From Leptospira venezuelensis (GTDB lineage Bacteria; Spirochaetota; Leptospiria; Leptospirales; Leptospiraceae): a DNA stretch of 64,000 nucleotides. The stretch spans positions 1-64,000 of the forward strand of contig NZ_NETS01000011.1 in assembly GCF_002150035.1 (NCBI RefSeq), in the 5' to 3' direction. This document shows, piece by piece, positions 54,113-63,868 of this stretch; the first letter of the stretch is position 1; each line of letters begins with the position of its first letter. The position numbers and the translations under genes are program-made. Below the pieces are notes generated by a model. That model was not told the origin of the DNA and ran no database searches. It saw nothing but the letters and a program-made list of their open reading frames with translations.

Positions 54113-54662
54113 ATTGCTCGCTACGTTTGTATTCTTCCAATTGCTCCTTGGAAACTACAACTTCACCATCTTCTATATCAGATTTCCCGCCATAACGTTT
54201 GATGATCAGCGTTCTCTTGATTTCAGGATCAGGACCTAAATGGATATAAAAATCTTCCGAAACTGCCATAGGAGAAAATGGAATTCGGATCTTTCCTGTA
54301 TTATATCTATAACCTCTTCCATCCATCACATCTACGATTGAAGAAGAGCTGGGAAGTTCCCTATCTTTGAATATAGGAACTTCCTTCATACCAGTCTCAT
54401 CTCTTTCAATGTCTATAATGGTGTATGTTTCAGTATCTACGTTTAACTGAAGATAAACTGTCCTCTGATTAATCTTTGCCCTTCTAAAACAGAAGTTTAC
54501 AACATCATGCAATAACATTGCTTCTTCTTGGGCACCAGGTGTGAATAGACTAGCTAGGGAAGGAAGCACAAGAGCGAACATTACACCAATTAGGAACACT
54601 GCGACTCCCAATTCGATCAATGTGAAGCCGGAACGGATCCGGCCTTTCGCTCTCGGGCCCAT
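54093..54662 (-). CDS. gspH: Type II secretion minor pseudopilin GspH
   Basis: The 189-residue protein has the prepilin signal RSGFTLIELGVAVFLIGV (about 10-27) and a beta-rich C-terminal domain as in GspH/FimT proteins. It sits after gspG with a gap of five bases. GspH is a minor pseudopilin near the pilus tip. Confidence 0.83.
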   Translation of the reverse strand: MGPRAKGRIRSGFTLIELGVAVFLIGVMFALVLPSLASLFTPGAQEEAMLLHDVVNFCFRRAKINQRTVYLQLNVDTETYTIIDIERDETGMKEVPIFKDRELPSSSSIVDVMDGRGYRYNTGKIRIPFSPMAVSEDFYIHLGPDPEIKRTLIIKRYGGKSDIEDGEVVVSKEQLEEYKRSEQYGTSKF

Positions 54663-54667
54663 TGGAT

Positions 54668-55147
54668 TTATTTTTTTGTGCCGGCAGAAGTGAATTGAGC
54701 AGGATACTGTTCTTCTTTAGTAATATCGAAGTCTGAGTTCAAACCTTCTCCACCTTCTACTTTATCTTGGCCAAAAGTGATGATCTGAATCTCGCCTGCG
54801 CCGTCGTATCTAAGTTTGTATGGATTCTTCCAAGGATCATTGATAGCATCTTTACTATTCATCATTGGGGTCCAAGTCTCAGGAATATCTCCAGTAGTCG
54901 GTTTTTCCACTAACGCGTCTAAACCTTGCTCTTCGCTAGGATAAGTTCCAAATTTAGAAGCATATCTTTCTAAATGCATTCTAAGTTCCTGTCTGTCTTT
55001 TTTGATCTTCATCTTCGCGGTTTCGTTAGTTACAGTGCCGAAATCTACGTTCACTAGGATGATCGCCATAAGCGCTCCTAAAATGGCGACTACGATCGCT
55101 AATTCGATAAGAGTGAATCCTTTTCTCCGTTTGTTTCCCGTTTTCAA
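54668..55147 (-). CDS. gspG: Type II secretion major pseudopilin GspG
   Basis: The 159-residue protein has the prepilin signal RKGFTLIELAIVVAILGAL (about 8-26) and the GspG C-terminal calcium-binding-type loop region with YPSEEQGLDALV (about 60-71) and the DPWKNPY core (about 93-99). It is the main building block of the pseudopilus. Length is slightly above the usual 140-150. Confidence 0.93.
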   Translation of the reverse strand: MKTGNKRRKGFTLIELAIVVAILGALMAIILVNVDFGTVTNETAKMKIKKDRQELRMHLERYASKFGTYPSEEQGLDALVEKPTTGDIPETWTPMMNSKDAINDPWKNPYKLRYDGAGEIQIITFGQDKVEGGEGLNSDFDITKEEQYPAQFTSAGTKK

Positions 55148-55170
55148 AGTCGGTTCTCCTATTTCTATTG

Positions 55171-56397
55171 TTATATACCTTGCAAGTTTTGGGTCAAGCT
55201 GAACATCGGAACGATGATCGCTGCCATAATGATACCGATCGCAAATCCCATAAAAACAAGCATTAATGGTTCGATTGCTTGGGTTGCATTTTTAAGAGAT
55301 GAATCCACTTCTTGGTCGTAGATTTCCGCCAGTTTATTCAACATCTCAGGTACTCTATCCGAAACTTCTCCAGCGGACAACATACCTAAAACAAGCTGGG
55401 GCAATATTTCTGACCCAGTGAATGCAGCGGAAAGTTTCTCTCCTTCTCTAATTCTATCGCACGCATTTCTGATTTCTTGTCCGAAAACGGTATGATCAAC
55501 GATTTGTTCTACGATTTGGAGGGAAATAATGAGAGGTACTCTATTAGTAAGAAGTATTCCTAGGTTCCTCGCGAAATTAGATATAAGTACTTTTTTATTG
55601 AGAGTTCGGATGATTGGGATTCTAAGAACGAATTTCTCCCATTTTTCCTTACCTTCCGGAGTGGACTTATAATAGAAGAAGCCCACGATTCCGCTAGCTA
55701 TCATTGGGAAGATCAAGAACCAATATCCTGTCAGAAGTCTGGAACTTCCGATTACGATCTGAGTGATCATAGGAAGTGTAGCATTAAATTCTATGAATAA
55801 ATGTTCAATCTGGGGAACTACCGTGGTAAGTAGGAATATGATTACGATCTGTAAGAGACAGAAAATAATTCCAGGATAAACAAGTGCCGTGGTTACTTTA
55901 CTTTTTAACTGCATGTTTTTTTCTTCCATCTCAGCAAGACGCATCAGTGCAGTTTCGTAATCTCCCGTTCTTTCTCCTACAGAGACAAGAGATGGATACT
56001 GATTTGGAAAAATATCCGGATGTTTTCTCATCGAATCGGATAAGGAAGTTCCTTCGGTAATGTCCGCCTGCATAGCGATCACTACTTTTCTAAAAACTTC
56101 ATGATCAGTTTGTTCAATGATACTAGAAAGTGATTTGTCTAGAGGAATACCAGCGCCCAAAAGAGTTCCTAATTGTCTGGAAAAAAGACCTATGATCTTT
56201 TTAGGAACTCTATAAAGAAGTTTAGCTAAGAACGGAAAAAGTTCTCTATCCTTTCTTTCCGCGTCTTCGGAAATTTGGCGAACGTAAAGACCTTTTCCTT
56301 TAAGTTTTGCTCTTGCGGATTGGATATTCGGGGCATCGATAATCCCCTTCTCTTCCTTTCCTTTTTTGTTAAATGCAATATAAGTATAAAGTGCCAT
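55171..56397 (-). CDS. gspF: Type II secretion inner-membrane protein GspF
   Basis: The 408-residue protein has two GspF domains, each with helices such as FSRQLGTLLGAGIPLDKSL (about 72-90) and the related FARNLGILLTNRVPLIISL (about 274-292), and three membrane helices (near 170-195, 220-240 and 375-400). It forms the platform centre and connects to GspE. It starts 11 bases after gspE. Confidence 0.94.
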   Translation of the reverse strand: MALYTYIAFNKKGKEEKGIIDAPNIQSARAKLKGKGLYVRQISEDAERKDRELFPFLAKLLYRVPKKIIGLFSRQLGTLLGAGIPLDKSLSSIIEQTDHEVFRKVVIAMQADITEGTSLSDSMRKHPDIFPNQYPSLVSVGERTGDYETALMRLAEMEEKNMQLKSKVTTALVYPGIIFCLLQIVIIFLLTTVVPQIEHLFIEFNATLPMITQIVIGSSRLLTGYWFLIFPMIASGIVGFFYYKSTPEGKEKWEKFVLRIPIIRTLNKKVLISNFARNLGILLTNRVPLIISLQIVEQIVDHTVFGQEIRNACDRIREGEKLSAAFTGSEILPQLVLGMLSAGEVSDRVPEMLNKLAEIYDQEVDSSLKNATQAIEPLMLVFMGFAIGIIMAAIIVPMFSLTQNLQGI

Positions 56398-56408
56398 GGA
56401 AGGAAAAC

Positions 56409-58082
56409 TTAAGTAACCCTTAGAACTTCGTCCGGTGTGGTGATTCCATCCAATACTTTTCGAATGCCATAATCTCTCATTGTGGCAAATCCATTTTCTA
56501 AGGCGATATCATTGATCTTATTCGTATCCGATCCAGCTAAGATCGCATTTTTGATCGGAGTGCTGATGATCAGAAGTTCGTAAACCCCTGTTCTTCCTTT
56601 AAACCCGGTGTTCATACAATGAGAACAACCTTTTCCCTTGTATAAAACTCCACCTTTCAATTCCTTTTTAGAAATACCTATGGATTCTAATTCCTGAGGA
56701 GTCGGTTTATAAGAAATTTTACATTCTTTGCATATAGTTCTAACAAGTCGTTGGGCCATAAATCCCAACACAGTAGAAGTAATTAAATAAGGTTCAATTC
56801 CCATATCCACAAGTCTTGTTGCAGCGGAGGCAGCATCATTCGTATGCAAAGTGGAAAATACTAAGTGACCTGTTAGAGAGGCTTGGATTGCGATCCTTGC
56901 GGTTTCTTCATCCCGGATCTCCCCAACCATGATGACGTCCGGGTCCTGACGTAAGATTGCTCTTAGTCCTGTTGCAAATGTGAGTCCAATCTTTTCCTGC
57001 ATCTGCATTTGCGAAACACCATCAATCTGATATTCCACTGGGTCTTCGCAGGTGATGATATTTCTTTCTTCAGTATTTAGCTCAGTCAGAGCGGAGTATA
57101 ATGTGGTGGATTTTCCAGATCCTGTAGGACCGGTTACTAAGATAATACCATGCGGTTCATATATAAGGGTACGAAGTGTTTTAACAAGGTCCGGATAAAA
57201 TCCCATTGTCTCCAAGGAATATTTCTGGTCAGTTTTGTTCAAGAGACGCATAACGATACGTTCTCCGAACTGACAAGGAATTGTAGAAACCCGGATGTCC
57301 ACATCCTTCCCAGCAAGCCTCAGTTTGATCCTACCATCTTGAGGTAATCTGTTCTCCGCAATGTTCAAATTGGACATGATCTTAATACGAGAAGTAATCC
57401 CGGCGTGATAAGATTTAGGAGGGGTTAATACATTATGAAGAATACCATCTATCCTATATCGTACCACTAGGCTTTTTTCGTAAGGTTCTACGTGAATATC
57501 CGAAGCTCTTTCATTTACGGCCTGAGAAAGTATCACGTTCACCATCTTAATGATAGGAGCGTCGTCGGAAAGATCGATCGTTTCGTTATCGAAACCCTCT
57601 GCAAGTTCCGAAAAACTACCTTCCATTTCATTCAACATATCTTTCGCGGCGGCGGAAGTATTGTCGAACTGGGAGTGGATAAGCCTCATCACTTCCGGTT
57701 CTGGGGCGAGTATGAATTCTATTTTAAATTCTTTTAATGCAGTACGAACGTCGTCCATTGGGTGAAGATCCGTTGGATCAGAAACCGCAATCTTAACGTT
57801 CTTCTTATTTAGTTCAAAAGGAACTATTTTACTTTTTTGGATGAGTTTAAGAGGGATACGGTCGTAAACTTCTTCCATTCCCTTGAAATCCAGTTTTTCC
57901 CGGAATTCCATTTTATATAGTCGGGCCATCGCTTTGAGAACGTCAACTTCTCCAGCGATCCCTTTTTTCTGAAGAATATGCCCTAGGGGTAAATGATTCT
58001 TTTTTTGTAGTTTGAGAGAGTCTTCTAGATCCTTGGCGGATATGACCCCGTCTTCTACGAGAATATCACCTAGAGTTTTCAC
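56409..58082 (-). CDS. gspE: Type II secretion ATPase GspE
   Basis: The 557-residue protein has an N-terminal GspE/PilB N1 domain (about 1-140), Walker A GPTGSGKST (about 320-328), the Asp and His boxes, Walker B with MVGEIRDEETA (about 385-395), and a CxxC-x-CxxC zinc site (CKEC and CSHC, about 450-490). It is a cytoplasmic ATPase that drives pseudopilus assembly. Confidence 0.95.
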   Translation of the reverse strand: MKTLGDILVEDGVISAKDLEDSLKLQKKNHLPLGHILQKKGIAGEVDVLKAMARLYKMEFREKLDFKGMEEVYDRIPLKLIQKSKIVPFELNKKNVKIAVSDPTDLHPMDDVRTALKEFKIEFILAPEPEVMRLIHSQFDNTSAAAKDMLNEMEGSFSELAEGFDNETIDLSDDAPIIKMVNVILSQAVNERASDIHVEPYEKSLVVRYRIDGILHNVLTPPKSYHAGITSRIKIMSNLNIAENRLPQDGRIKLRLAGKDVDIRVSTIPCQFGERIVMRLLNKTDQKYSLETMGFYPDLVKTLRTLIYEPHGIILVTGPTGSGKSTTLYSALTELNTEERNIITCEDPVEYQIDGVSQMQMQEKIGLTFATGLRAILRQDPDVIMVGEIRDEETARIAIQASLTGHLVFSTLHTNDAASAATRLVDMGIEPYLITSTVLGFMAQRLVRTICKECKISYKPTPQELESIGISKKELKGGVLYKGKGCSHCMNTGFKGRTGVYELLIISTPIKNAILAGSDTNKINDIALENGFATMRDYGIRKVLDGITTPDEVLRVT

Positions 58083-58087
58083 TGTTA

Positions 58088-59878
58088 TTATTCTCCGCGT
58101 TCCTTGATGGTGGCTTCCTTGTTTAGGACCCTTTCCCTTTCAATTTCATATCTTTCTTGCTGTAACTTCTTCTTAACTGTCATCTTATCAGCAAGTTCAC
58201 GATTATCCAAGATATGTGGAGTGATAAAAACCATCAAATTGGTCTTTTTTAATTGTTCGGTAGTTCTACGGAAGATCCAACCCAAATAAGGAATATCTCC
58301 AAGTAATGGGATCTTGATTAGACGCTTTTGTTTATCGTTAGAGATTAATCCACCGATTACTATCGTTTGTCTGTTATCTATAGTAATTGTAGTTTTCACT
58401 TCCCTCCTGTTGAAGGTAGGGTTTCCGCCTGCAAGTGCGATGGAGGCGATGTTTTTGATCTCTTGCAAAAGATCTAAAGTGATTCGATTATTCTTATTCA
58501 CGTGAGGCGTGAATTTTAACTTAATACCAGTCGGACGATATTCGTAGTTGTCCACAGTAACGGCGTTTGCACCACCCAAACCAGCGTTACGACTTTGGGT
58601 CCTAACGGGAACGTCTTGTCCTACGTTGATCTCAGCTTCTTGGTTATCTAATGTGAGAACCTGAGGAGCGGATAATACGTTAAAGTTCTCATTTCCTTGG
58701 TTCGCGCTTAAAATTCCTAAGATCTGTTGAGCACCAGCCTGGACGAAACCAAGAGAGAAGCCGGATAATGTGTTTAGGTTCGGGTTGATCCTACCACTGG
58801 AGTTGATGATATTTCCTTCTTTTGCAAGACCTGAGTTGAACTGGCTATAAGGACCTTGCCCTTGGAATCTCCAGTCAATACCGAAGTCATTTGTATCTGT
58901 GGAAGAAAGTTCTACGATTAATACTTCTAATAAAACCTGCTTTCTTGCAGAGTCCAGAACTCGGATAATTTTACGGATCTCATTCCATTCTGCTTCAGTT
59001 GCAGTTACGATCACTGAGTTGGATTCTTTATGAGCAACTGCCTTAATCTTTTCTACCTTAGGAGCTGGAGGAGGAGGTGCACCGGGTTGGCCGCTTGGAA
59101 GTGGTTGGTCCCCCACAACAGGATTATCTAACTTAATCAGAGTAGCCGCAATCTTCTCCGCTTCATTAAACTCTAATGTATAAATATGAACGTCACCCGC
59201 AGAAGAAACTGCTCCAGGTGTGGATTCATCCGGTCTTACATCTAACTCGTTTACTAAAGTTAGAAGTTTATTGATGTCAGCTGTAGAACCGGAAAGTACG
59301 ATCGTATTCGTATTTCTATAAACGATAATATCAGTATTTGGAGATGTTAACCTTTTTAAGATAGGTTCCAATTCTTCCGGTTTTACATTTTCTACTGGAA
59401 TAATTTGAGTGATGATTCGATTATCTAATGCTTCTGTTTCTGGAATTGGTTCCTTACCTACTCTTACATAAGGAGATCTGGCAAGTGCATCCTTTAATTT
59501 TACGATAGTGATCAAATCCACTTCTTCTACGATTGCAAATCCCATGGATTCCAAAACTGCCTTCATAAAAGGAAATGCGTTTTTGATCGGGATCTCTTTT
59601 TGGGAGATGATAGTGATCTTCTTACCTTTTAAACTTTCATCTAAAAGGATGTTTTTCTTTAGGATCGCGCTCATCCCTTTTAGAAAATCATTAAGTTCAG
59701 TATCTCTCCAGTTTGCATAAAAGGTCTTTTCTTTAGTGTCTTCAGCTGTCGGAGTGGTTGTACTTCTTTTACTTCCTTTTTTGCCCTGAGACATTAAGCT
59801 CTCGTTCACCGAAAGAAGAAGTAAAAACGCAAATGCTGCGTTTCTTAAATATCTGGATCGTAAATCTGTTTTGCGCAT
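58088..59878 (-). CDS. gspD: Type II secretion outer-membrane secretin GspD
   Basis: The 596-residue protein has a signal peptide (about 1-30), N0-N3 domains (about 50-315) and a secretin domain with the NVGQDVPVRTQ region (about 416-426) and the C-terminal VIGGLI...PLLGDIPYLGWIFR signature (about 508-540). A Pro/Gly-rich insert lies within the N3 region (about 258-275). It forms the outer-membrane channel. Six bases separate it from gspE. Confidence 0.94.
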   Translation of the reverse strand: MRKTDLRSRYLRNAAFAFLLLLSVNESLMSQGKKGSKRSTTTPTAEDTKEKTFYANWRDTELNDFLKGMSAILKKNILLDESLKGKKITIISQKEIPIKNAFPFMKAVLESMGFAIVEEVDLITIVKLKDALARSPYVRVGKEPIPETEALDNRIITQIIPVENVKPEELEPILKRLTSPNTDIIVYRNTNTIVLSGSTADINKLLTLVNELDVRPDESTPGAVSSAGDVHIYTLEFNEAEKIAATLIKLDNPVVGDQPLPSGQPGAPPPPAPKVEKIKAVAHKESNSVIVTATEAEWNEIRKIIRVLDSARKQVLLEVLIVELSSTDTNDFGIDWRFQGQGPYSQFNSGLAKEGNIINSSGRINPNLNTLSGFSLGFVQAGAQQILGILSANQGNENFNVLSAPQVLTLDNQEAEINVGQDVPVRTQSRNAGLGGANAVTVDNYEYRPTGIKLKFTPHVNKNNRITLDLLQEIKNIASIALAGGNPTFNRREVKTTITIDNRQTIVIGGLISNDKQKRLIKIPLLGDIPYLGWIFRRTTEQLKKTNLMVFITPHILDNRELADKMTVKKKLQQERYEIERERVLNKEATIKERGE

Positions 59879-59885
59879 TTAATCT

Positions 59886-60779
59886 CTAATTCCGGATGAT
59901 GAATTCATAGGACAATACCTTGCCCATTCTCTCTACGTCTACGGATACTTTATCGGCCGTTTTTAAGGAATTCCATATCTCCATCATTTTCACCGTATCG
60001 TTTAAGGGCATTCCGTTTACCCGTCGCACCACATCCCCGGTTCTAGCTCCCAGAGAATAAAAAATATGATCGCTTCCAATGCTGTATATTTTGTAACCCG
60101 CGATCGTGTTATTTTCCAAATAAGGACCGAATTTTCCCTTATAAAGTTCTGCTACGTTAGCTAATTTTCTATTCACGTCCTGTCTGGACAGAATTTTACG
60201 AACTGTATCAGCTGCAGGTGGCCCTCCGGGAACATCTGCCTGAGCACCTAATTTGGCTCTGGCTTCTCCTGGTGTTTGGCCTATCTCCACTTTGAGAGAT
60301 TGGCCCCCTTTTTCCAGAACCACATGGTTCAGAAGAATGGACTTTACTTTGTATCCGCCCACAACTTCTCCCATCGCGAATTCTTCCGCGCTTTGTTTCC
60401 CTTTTTCTAAAATAGTAACACGAGCAAAACTCCAGTGACCGCTTAAGGTTCCGGTCACTCTCATTTCTTCACCTTCTCCAGTATCTGGAGGAGCTCCAGG
60501 AGTTCCATCCACTCCTGCAGGGGTTTCTCCAGGAGGCGGAGCTAAACTTCCCCTAAATAAAGAACCGGTAACCATCTCTTTGGACATTTCTATTGTAATA
60601 GAGTTTTCTGCGATTGGTCTTCTGGGGGCAGCAGTTGAGGAACCTGTTTGCACATTCGGGGTCAGAAAAAGTAAAAGTATCCCTCTACAAAGATAAGCTA
60701 GAGAGAAGGAAAAAAATATCACGACAGGGATCAGAACATAGAATGTATGTTTTCTGAATTCGATAAAAATTGCGTTCAT
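59886..60779 (-). CDS. gspC: Type II secretion protein GspC with PDZ-like domain
   Basis: The 297-residue protein has an N-terminal membrane helix (about 14-36), a homology region (about 100-165), and a C-terminal PDZ-type domain (about 205-297) with a YSLGARTGDVVRRVNGMPL loop. GspC links the inner-membrane platform to the GspD secretin. It is the first gene of the gsp operon. The Pro/Gly-rich segment (about 80-100) acts as a linker. Confidence 0.88.
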   Translation of the reverse strand: MNAIFIEFRKHTFYVLIPVVIFFSFSLAYLCRGILLLFLTPNVQTGSSTAAPRRPIAENSITIEMSKEMVTGSLFRGSLAPPPGETPAGVDGTPGAPPDTGEGEEMRVTGTLSGHWSFARVTILEKGKQSAEEFAMGEVVGGYKVKSILLNHVVLEKGGQSLKVEIGQTPGEARAKLGAQADVPGGPPAADTVRKILSRQDVNRKLANVAELYKGKFGPYLENNTIAGYKIYSIGSDHIFYSLGARTGDVVRRVNGMPLNDTVKMMEIWNSLKTADKVSVDVERMGKVLSYEFIIRN

Positions 60780-60812
60780 TGCGCCCTTCGGATAGTTTCA
60801 CGGAATCATTCT

Positions 60813-60849
60813 AAAAAAGCCGGATCCAAATAGAATGGTCCCGGCTTTT
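60813..60849 (-). terminator. Terminator of the M23 peptidase gene
   Basis: AAAAAGCCGG (ending at 60823) and CCGGCTTTT (60841-60849) form the stem, with a 17-base loop. On the minus strand a T-run follows. It separates the M23 gene from gspC, whose promoter must lie in or just after it, about 35-60 bases before the gspC start. Confidence 0.85.
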
Positions 60850-60863
60850 GAAAAGATGATCGT

Positions 60864-61790
60864 TTAAAGTTTTGCTACTTTGCCTGGGTCCAGGTTGGTA
60901 ACAATTTTTAAGGTCTTCCTAAGTGCCACCTCAGGATTGATCCTTTTTCCGTTATAGAACACCTCGAAATGGAGATGGGAACCTGTGGCGGAGCCTGTAC
61001 GACCTACGGCACCTATGACCGTGCCAGCTTTCACTTTCGTTCCCTCTTCCACCGTAATTTTAGCGCAATGCGCGTACATGGTTCTATAACCGTTTGGATG
61101 ATCTACTATGACTGAGTTTCCGTAACCGCCATTTACTCCGGCAAAACTTACCACACCGTCTGCAGAAGCTAAGATGGGTGCTCCTTGAGGGCCAGCCATA
61201 TCTATTCCAGTATGGTAACCCCCTCCACCTGTGTGGAATGGATCTTTTCTTTTACCATATCTGGAAGAAAATCTAGCACCTAAGACTGGAGTGATGAATA
61301 CTCTTTTGTACTCTATCTTTTGGCGGGAAGCATTTCCTACTTTTACAGGAACGCTTAAGCTTTGCCCTACTTTAAGAACGGAACCTTTATTTAAACCATT
61401 AGCTTCCGAAATTTTAGCAGCAGTTGTCTTTAAGGATTTAGCGATCCTGAATAAAGTATCCTTAGGTTTTACAATATAGGATTTTATAATGAATCCGCTT
61501 TGGCTTACTATCTTCGAGGAAACGATTGGATTGATACTTATAAAAGAAGGAAGTTCCAGATTGGACTTATCTTTATGATAACTAAGAGAAGAATATTTAT
61601 CTTCTTCCCATTCTTCCGGGGATTGGGAGAATAATTGTTTGATCTTACGTTCTTCCTTATCTGTAAAGAAAGAAGAGTCCTTATTCGCGTAATCGTTGAT
61701 TGCGTTTTCGTAATTTTTGAGCGGGTCGGCCGATAAAGCCGAAGCCACCATGGCGGATATAATGGGAAGGCAAAGAATCGTCCGTTTCAC
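60864..61790 (-). CDS. LysM and M23 metallopeptidase (cell-wall amidase/endopeptidase)
   Basis: The protein (308 residues from GTG at 61790, which gives a clean signal peptide MKRTILCLPIISAMVASALSA; a start at 61883 would add 31 basic residues that overlap the upstream gene) has a LysM domain (about 104-150) for peptidoglycan binding and an M23 domain with HTGIDMA and HLHFEV metal-binding motifs (about 207-213 and 270-275). All zinc ligands look intact. It is probably a periplasmic peptidoglycan endopeptidase, which may open the wall for the neighbouring type II secretion machine. Confidence 0.88.
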   Translation of the reverse strand: MKRTILCLPIISAMVASALSADPLKNYENAINDYANKDSSFFTDKEERKIKQLFSQSPEEWEEDKYSSLSYHKDKSNLELPSFISINPIVSSKIVSQSGFIIKSYIVKPKDTLFRIAKSLKTTAAKISEANGLNKGSVLKVGQSLSVPVKVGNASRQKIEYKRVFITPVLGARFSSRYGKRKDPFHTGGGGYHTGIDMAGPQGAPILASADGVVSFAGVNGGYGNSVIVDHPNGYRTMYAHCAKITVEEGTKVKAGTVIGAVGRTGSATGSHLHFEVFYNGKRINPEVALRKTLKIVTNLDPGKVAKL

Positions 61791-61845
61791 ATATTTAATA
61801 TCGGCCGCATCAGGATGCCTTCTTGAACCTAGGGGGGAACGACGG

Positions 61846-62220
61846 CTACTTTTTCTTTTTATATTCCGTGAGCTCATTTGCAACGATCTTATCCAAATCC
61901 TCTATACTGATGGTCTTTTTCTCTAAATCATCGTTTACCTGATAGGCGATCAGCCTGCCGATAGCATGTTCCCTTTTCTGGTCCGCAGGGAAACATTTTA
62001 TCTTAATCAAGGAAGGAGTTGATTCGACATAGATTCGGACCAACATACCCTTCTTAAAAGTTTCAGTCGTAGAGACTTTTGTGTCTTTTTTAAGGCTATA
62101 TATCTTATCTTGGTAGTGTTCGTTGATCTCGAATAACTTCTCTTTTTTGATCAACCTGGCCCCACACTGTATGGTAAATAGAGCCAGTAAAAAAGCGAAG
62201 AATCGCACCATTTCATGCAT
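61846..62220 (-). CDS. Small lipoprotein upstream of the M23 and type II secretion genes
   Basis: The 124-residue protein has a lipoprotein signal (lipobox FTIQC, Cys at about residue 19). The mature part is short, mixed in structure and strongly basic at the end (EYKKKK). No family is recognised with certainty; its position suggests a type II secretion-associated lipoprotein, perhaps a pilotin-like helper for GspD. The stop lies 55 bases before the GTG of the M23 gene. The start may be ATG 62220 or the internal ATG nine bases later. Confidence 0.62.
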   Translation of the reverse strand: MHEMVRFFAFLLALFTIQCGARLIKKEKLFEINEHYQDKIYSLKKDTKVSTTETFKKGMLVRIYVESTPSLIKIKCFPADQKREHAIGRLIAYQVNDDLEKKTISIEDLDKIVANELTEYKKKK

Positions 62221-62302
62221 AACTTACTGAAGGTCCGGAAGTGATAAACTAGTTTTTAGAAAAAAAGCGCGAGGCCCGAATTTTTCCGCACCTGTCCAGG
62301 TT

Positions 62303-63838
62303 ATGGAGACATGTAAACTGACCAAATTTTGGGGGGCTTCCCTGGAGGGAATACTTCCCTTTCCGGTATCCGTAGAGATCAATATCAAAAGAGGGATTCC
62401 AAGATTCCTGATCACAGGACTTCCAAGCCCCTCTATCAAAGAATCTTCGGACAGGATTCGTATCGCAATTGAGAACAGTGGATTCGAATATTCTCTCCAG
62501 AATATCTTGGTCCATCTCGCTCCTGCGGGCAGAAAAAAAGAAGGGACATACTTAGATCTCCCGATTGCTGCCGGGATTTTATACTTAACGGAACAATTAC
62601 CTTCTTCTGAAAAATTAGAACGATTTCTTTTCTTGGGAGAATTAGGTTTAGATGGTTCTGTAAAACCCGTAAAAGGAATTCTTCCCATACTTTCCAGACT
62701 GGAAAATGCAGGTTTTATTGCAGCTATTGTGCCTTTTGAAAATAGAAAGGAGGCTTCTATCCTCGGAAAATTTCCGGTCTATGCAATCTCTCATCTAAAA
62801 GATTTAGTCTCTTTGGCTAAAGGAGAGATTAAGCCTGAACCAAAAGGTGAAATAAAAATCAGAACAGAAATTCTTCCATGGAAATCCGAGTTTCATAAAA
62901 GCCAATTGCCAGCCATACGAGCGATTCAGATCGCAAGCGCTGGATTTCATCATTGTTTATTGTCTGGTCCACCGGGTGCAGGAAAAACAATGCTCGCAAA
63001 GTTGGCTCACGGATTTCTTCCCAAGATCCAAGATAAAGAAGGAATAGAGTTATTAGGTATAAGTTCCTTACAAGAGGTACTTTCTGAAACAGAAGTAGAA
63101 AGACCCTTCCGAAGTCCTCATCACACTGTTTCCGATATTGCATTGGTTGGGGGTTCAACAAATTTAAGAATGGGAGAAGTTTCTCTAGCAGGAAATGGAA
63201 TATTATTTTTAGATGAACTCTCTGAATTCCATTCCAGAAATTTACAAGCTCTAAGAGAGCCAATGGAAGAAGGTAGAATTACTATTTCCAGGATCAGAGG
63301 TTCAATCACCTACCCTGCTTCTTTCTTATTTATTGGAGCCACCAATCCATGTCCTTGCGGATATTACCAGACTTTAATAAAAGAATGCACCTGTAGTGTT
63401 GCAAGCATCCGAAATTACCAGTCTCCATTTAACGGACCCTTTTTGGACCGGATCGAAATATTCTTTCATATAGGCTTTTTAGGAAGTACTGATGGAGAAA
63501 AAGTTTCTATAAATCTCAAATCCATTCGAGATTCAATACAATCTGCGGCAGATATGCAGCGTCGAAGATTATTTAGGGAAACAGGAAAACTTTACAACGG
63601 AAGATTACGCGGAGAAGAAGTGGAAAGAATGATCCCTCTTTCCAAAGAATGCGAAACTTATTTTTGGGAAGCGATCCACAAACAAAAGTTCAGTATTCGT
63701 AAAGCAGCTCATTTTAGAAAAGTGGCAAGGACGATTGCAGATCTGGAAGGTTTGGAGGATGTTATTTTGAGGAATTTGGAAGAGGCCCTTGTTTTCCTGA
63801 ATTCCGGATGGTCTCCGGAAAACAGGGCCGTAACCTAA
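62303..63838 (+). CDS. comM: ComM/YifB-type Mg-chelatase-like AAA+ protein
   Basis: The 511-residue protein has an N-terminal Lon-like domain (about 1-170), Walker A GPPGAGKTM (about 221-229) and Walker B GILFLDELSEF (about 296-306). It also has the NPCPCGYY stretch (about 350-357) and a C-terminal ChlI-like domain. ComM acts as a branch-migration helicase in natural transformation and recombination. It is divergent from the lipoprotein/M23 genes, with an 82-base gap. Length and domains are normal. Confidence 0.93.
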   Translation: METCKLTKFWGASLEGILPFPVSVEINIKRGIPRFLITGLPSPSIKESSDRIRIAIENSGFEYSLQNILVHLAPAGRKKEGTYLDLPIAAGILYLTEQLPSSEKLERFLFLGELGLDGSVKPVKGILPILSRLENAGFIAAIVPFENRKEASILGKFPVYAISHLKDLVSLAKGEIKPEPKGEIKIRTEILPWKSEFHKSQLPAIRAIQIASAGFHHCLLSGPPGAGKTMLAKLAHGFLPKIQDKEGIELLGISSLQEVLSETEVERPFRSPHHTVSDIALVGGSTNLRMGEVSLAGNGILFLDELSEFHSRNLQALREPMEEGRITISRIRGSITYPASFLFIGATNPCPCGYYQTLIKECTCSVASIRNYQSPFNGPFLDRIEIFFHIGFLGSTDGEKVSINLKSIRDSIQSAADMQRRRLFRETGKLYNGRLRGEEVERMIPLSKECETYFWEAIHKQKFSIRKAAHFRKVARTIADLEGLEDVILRNLEEALVFLNSGWSPENRAVT

Positions 63839-63868
63839 CTTGTTCTTTCGACGGTTTTATTTTTGTGG

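Noticed and set aside
62224..62688. Minus-strand open frame of 154 codons
   Set aside because: It lies antisense to the N-terminal half of comM, has no recognisable features, and is best explained as a shadow of that gene's codon use.
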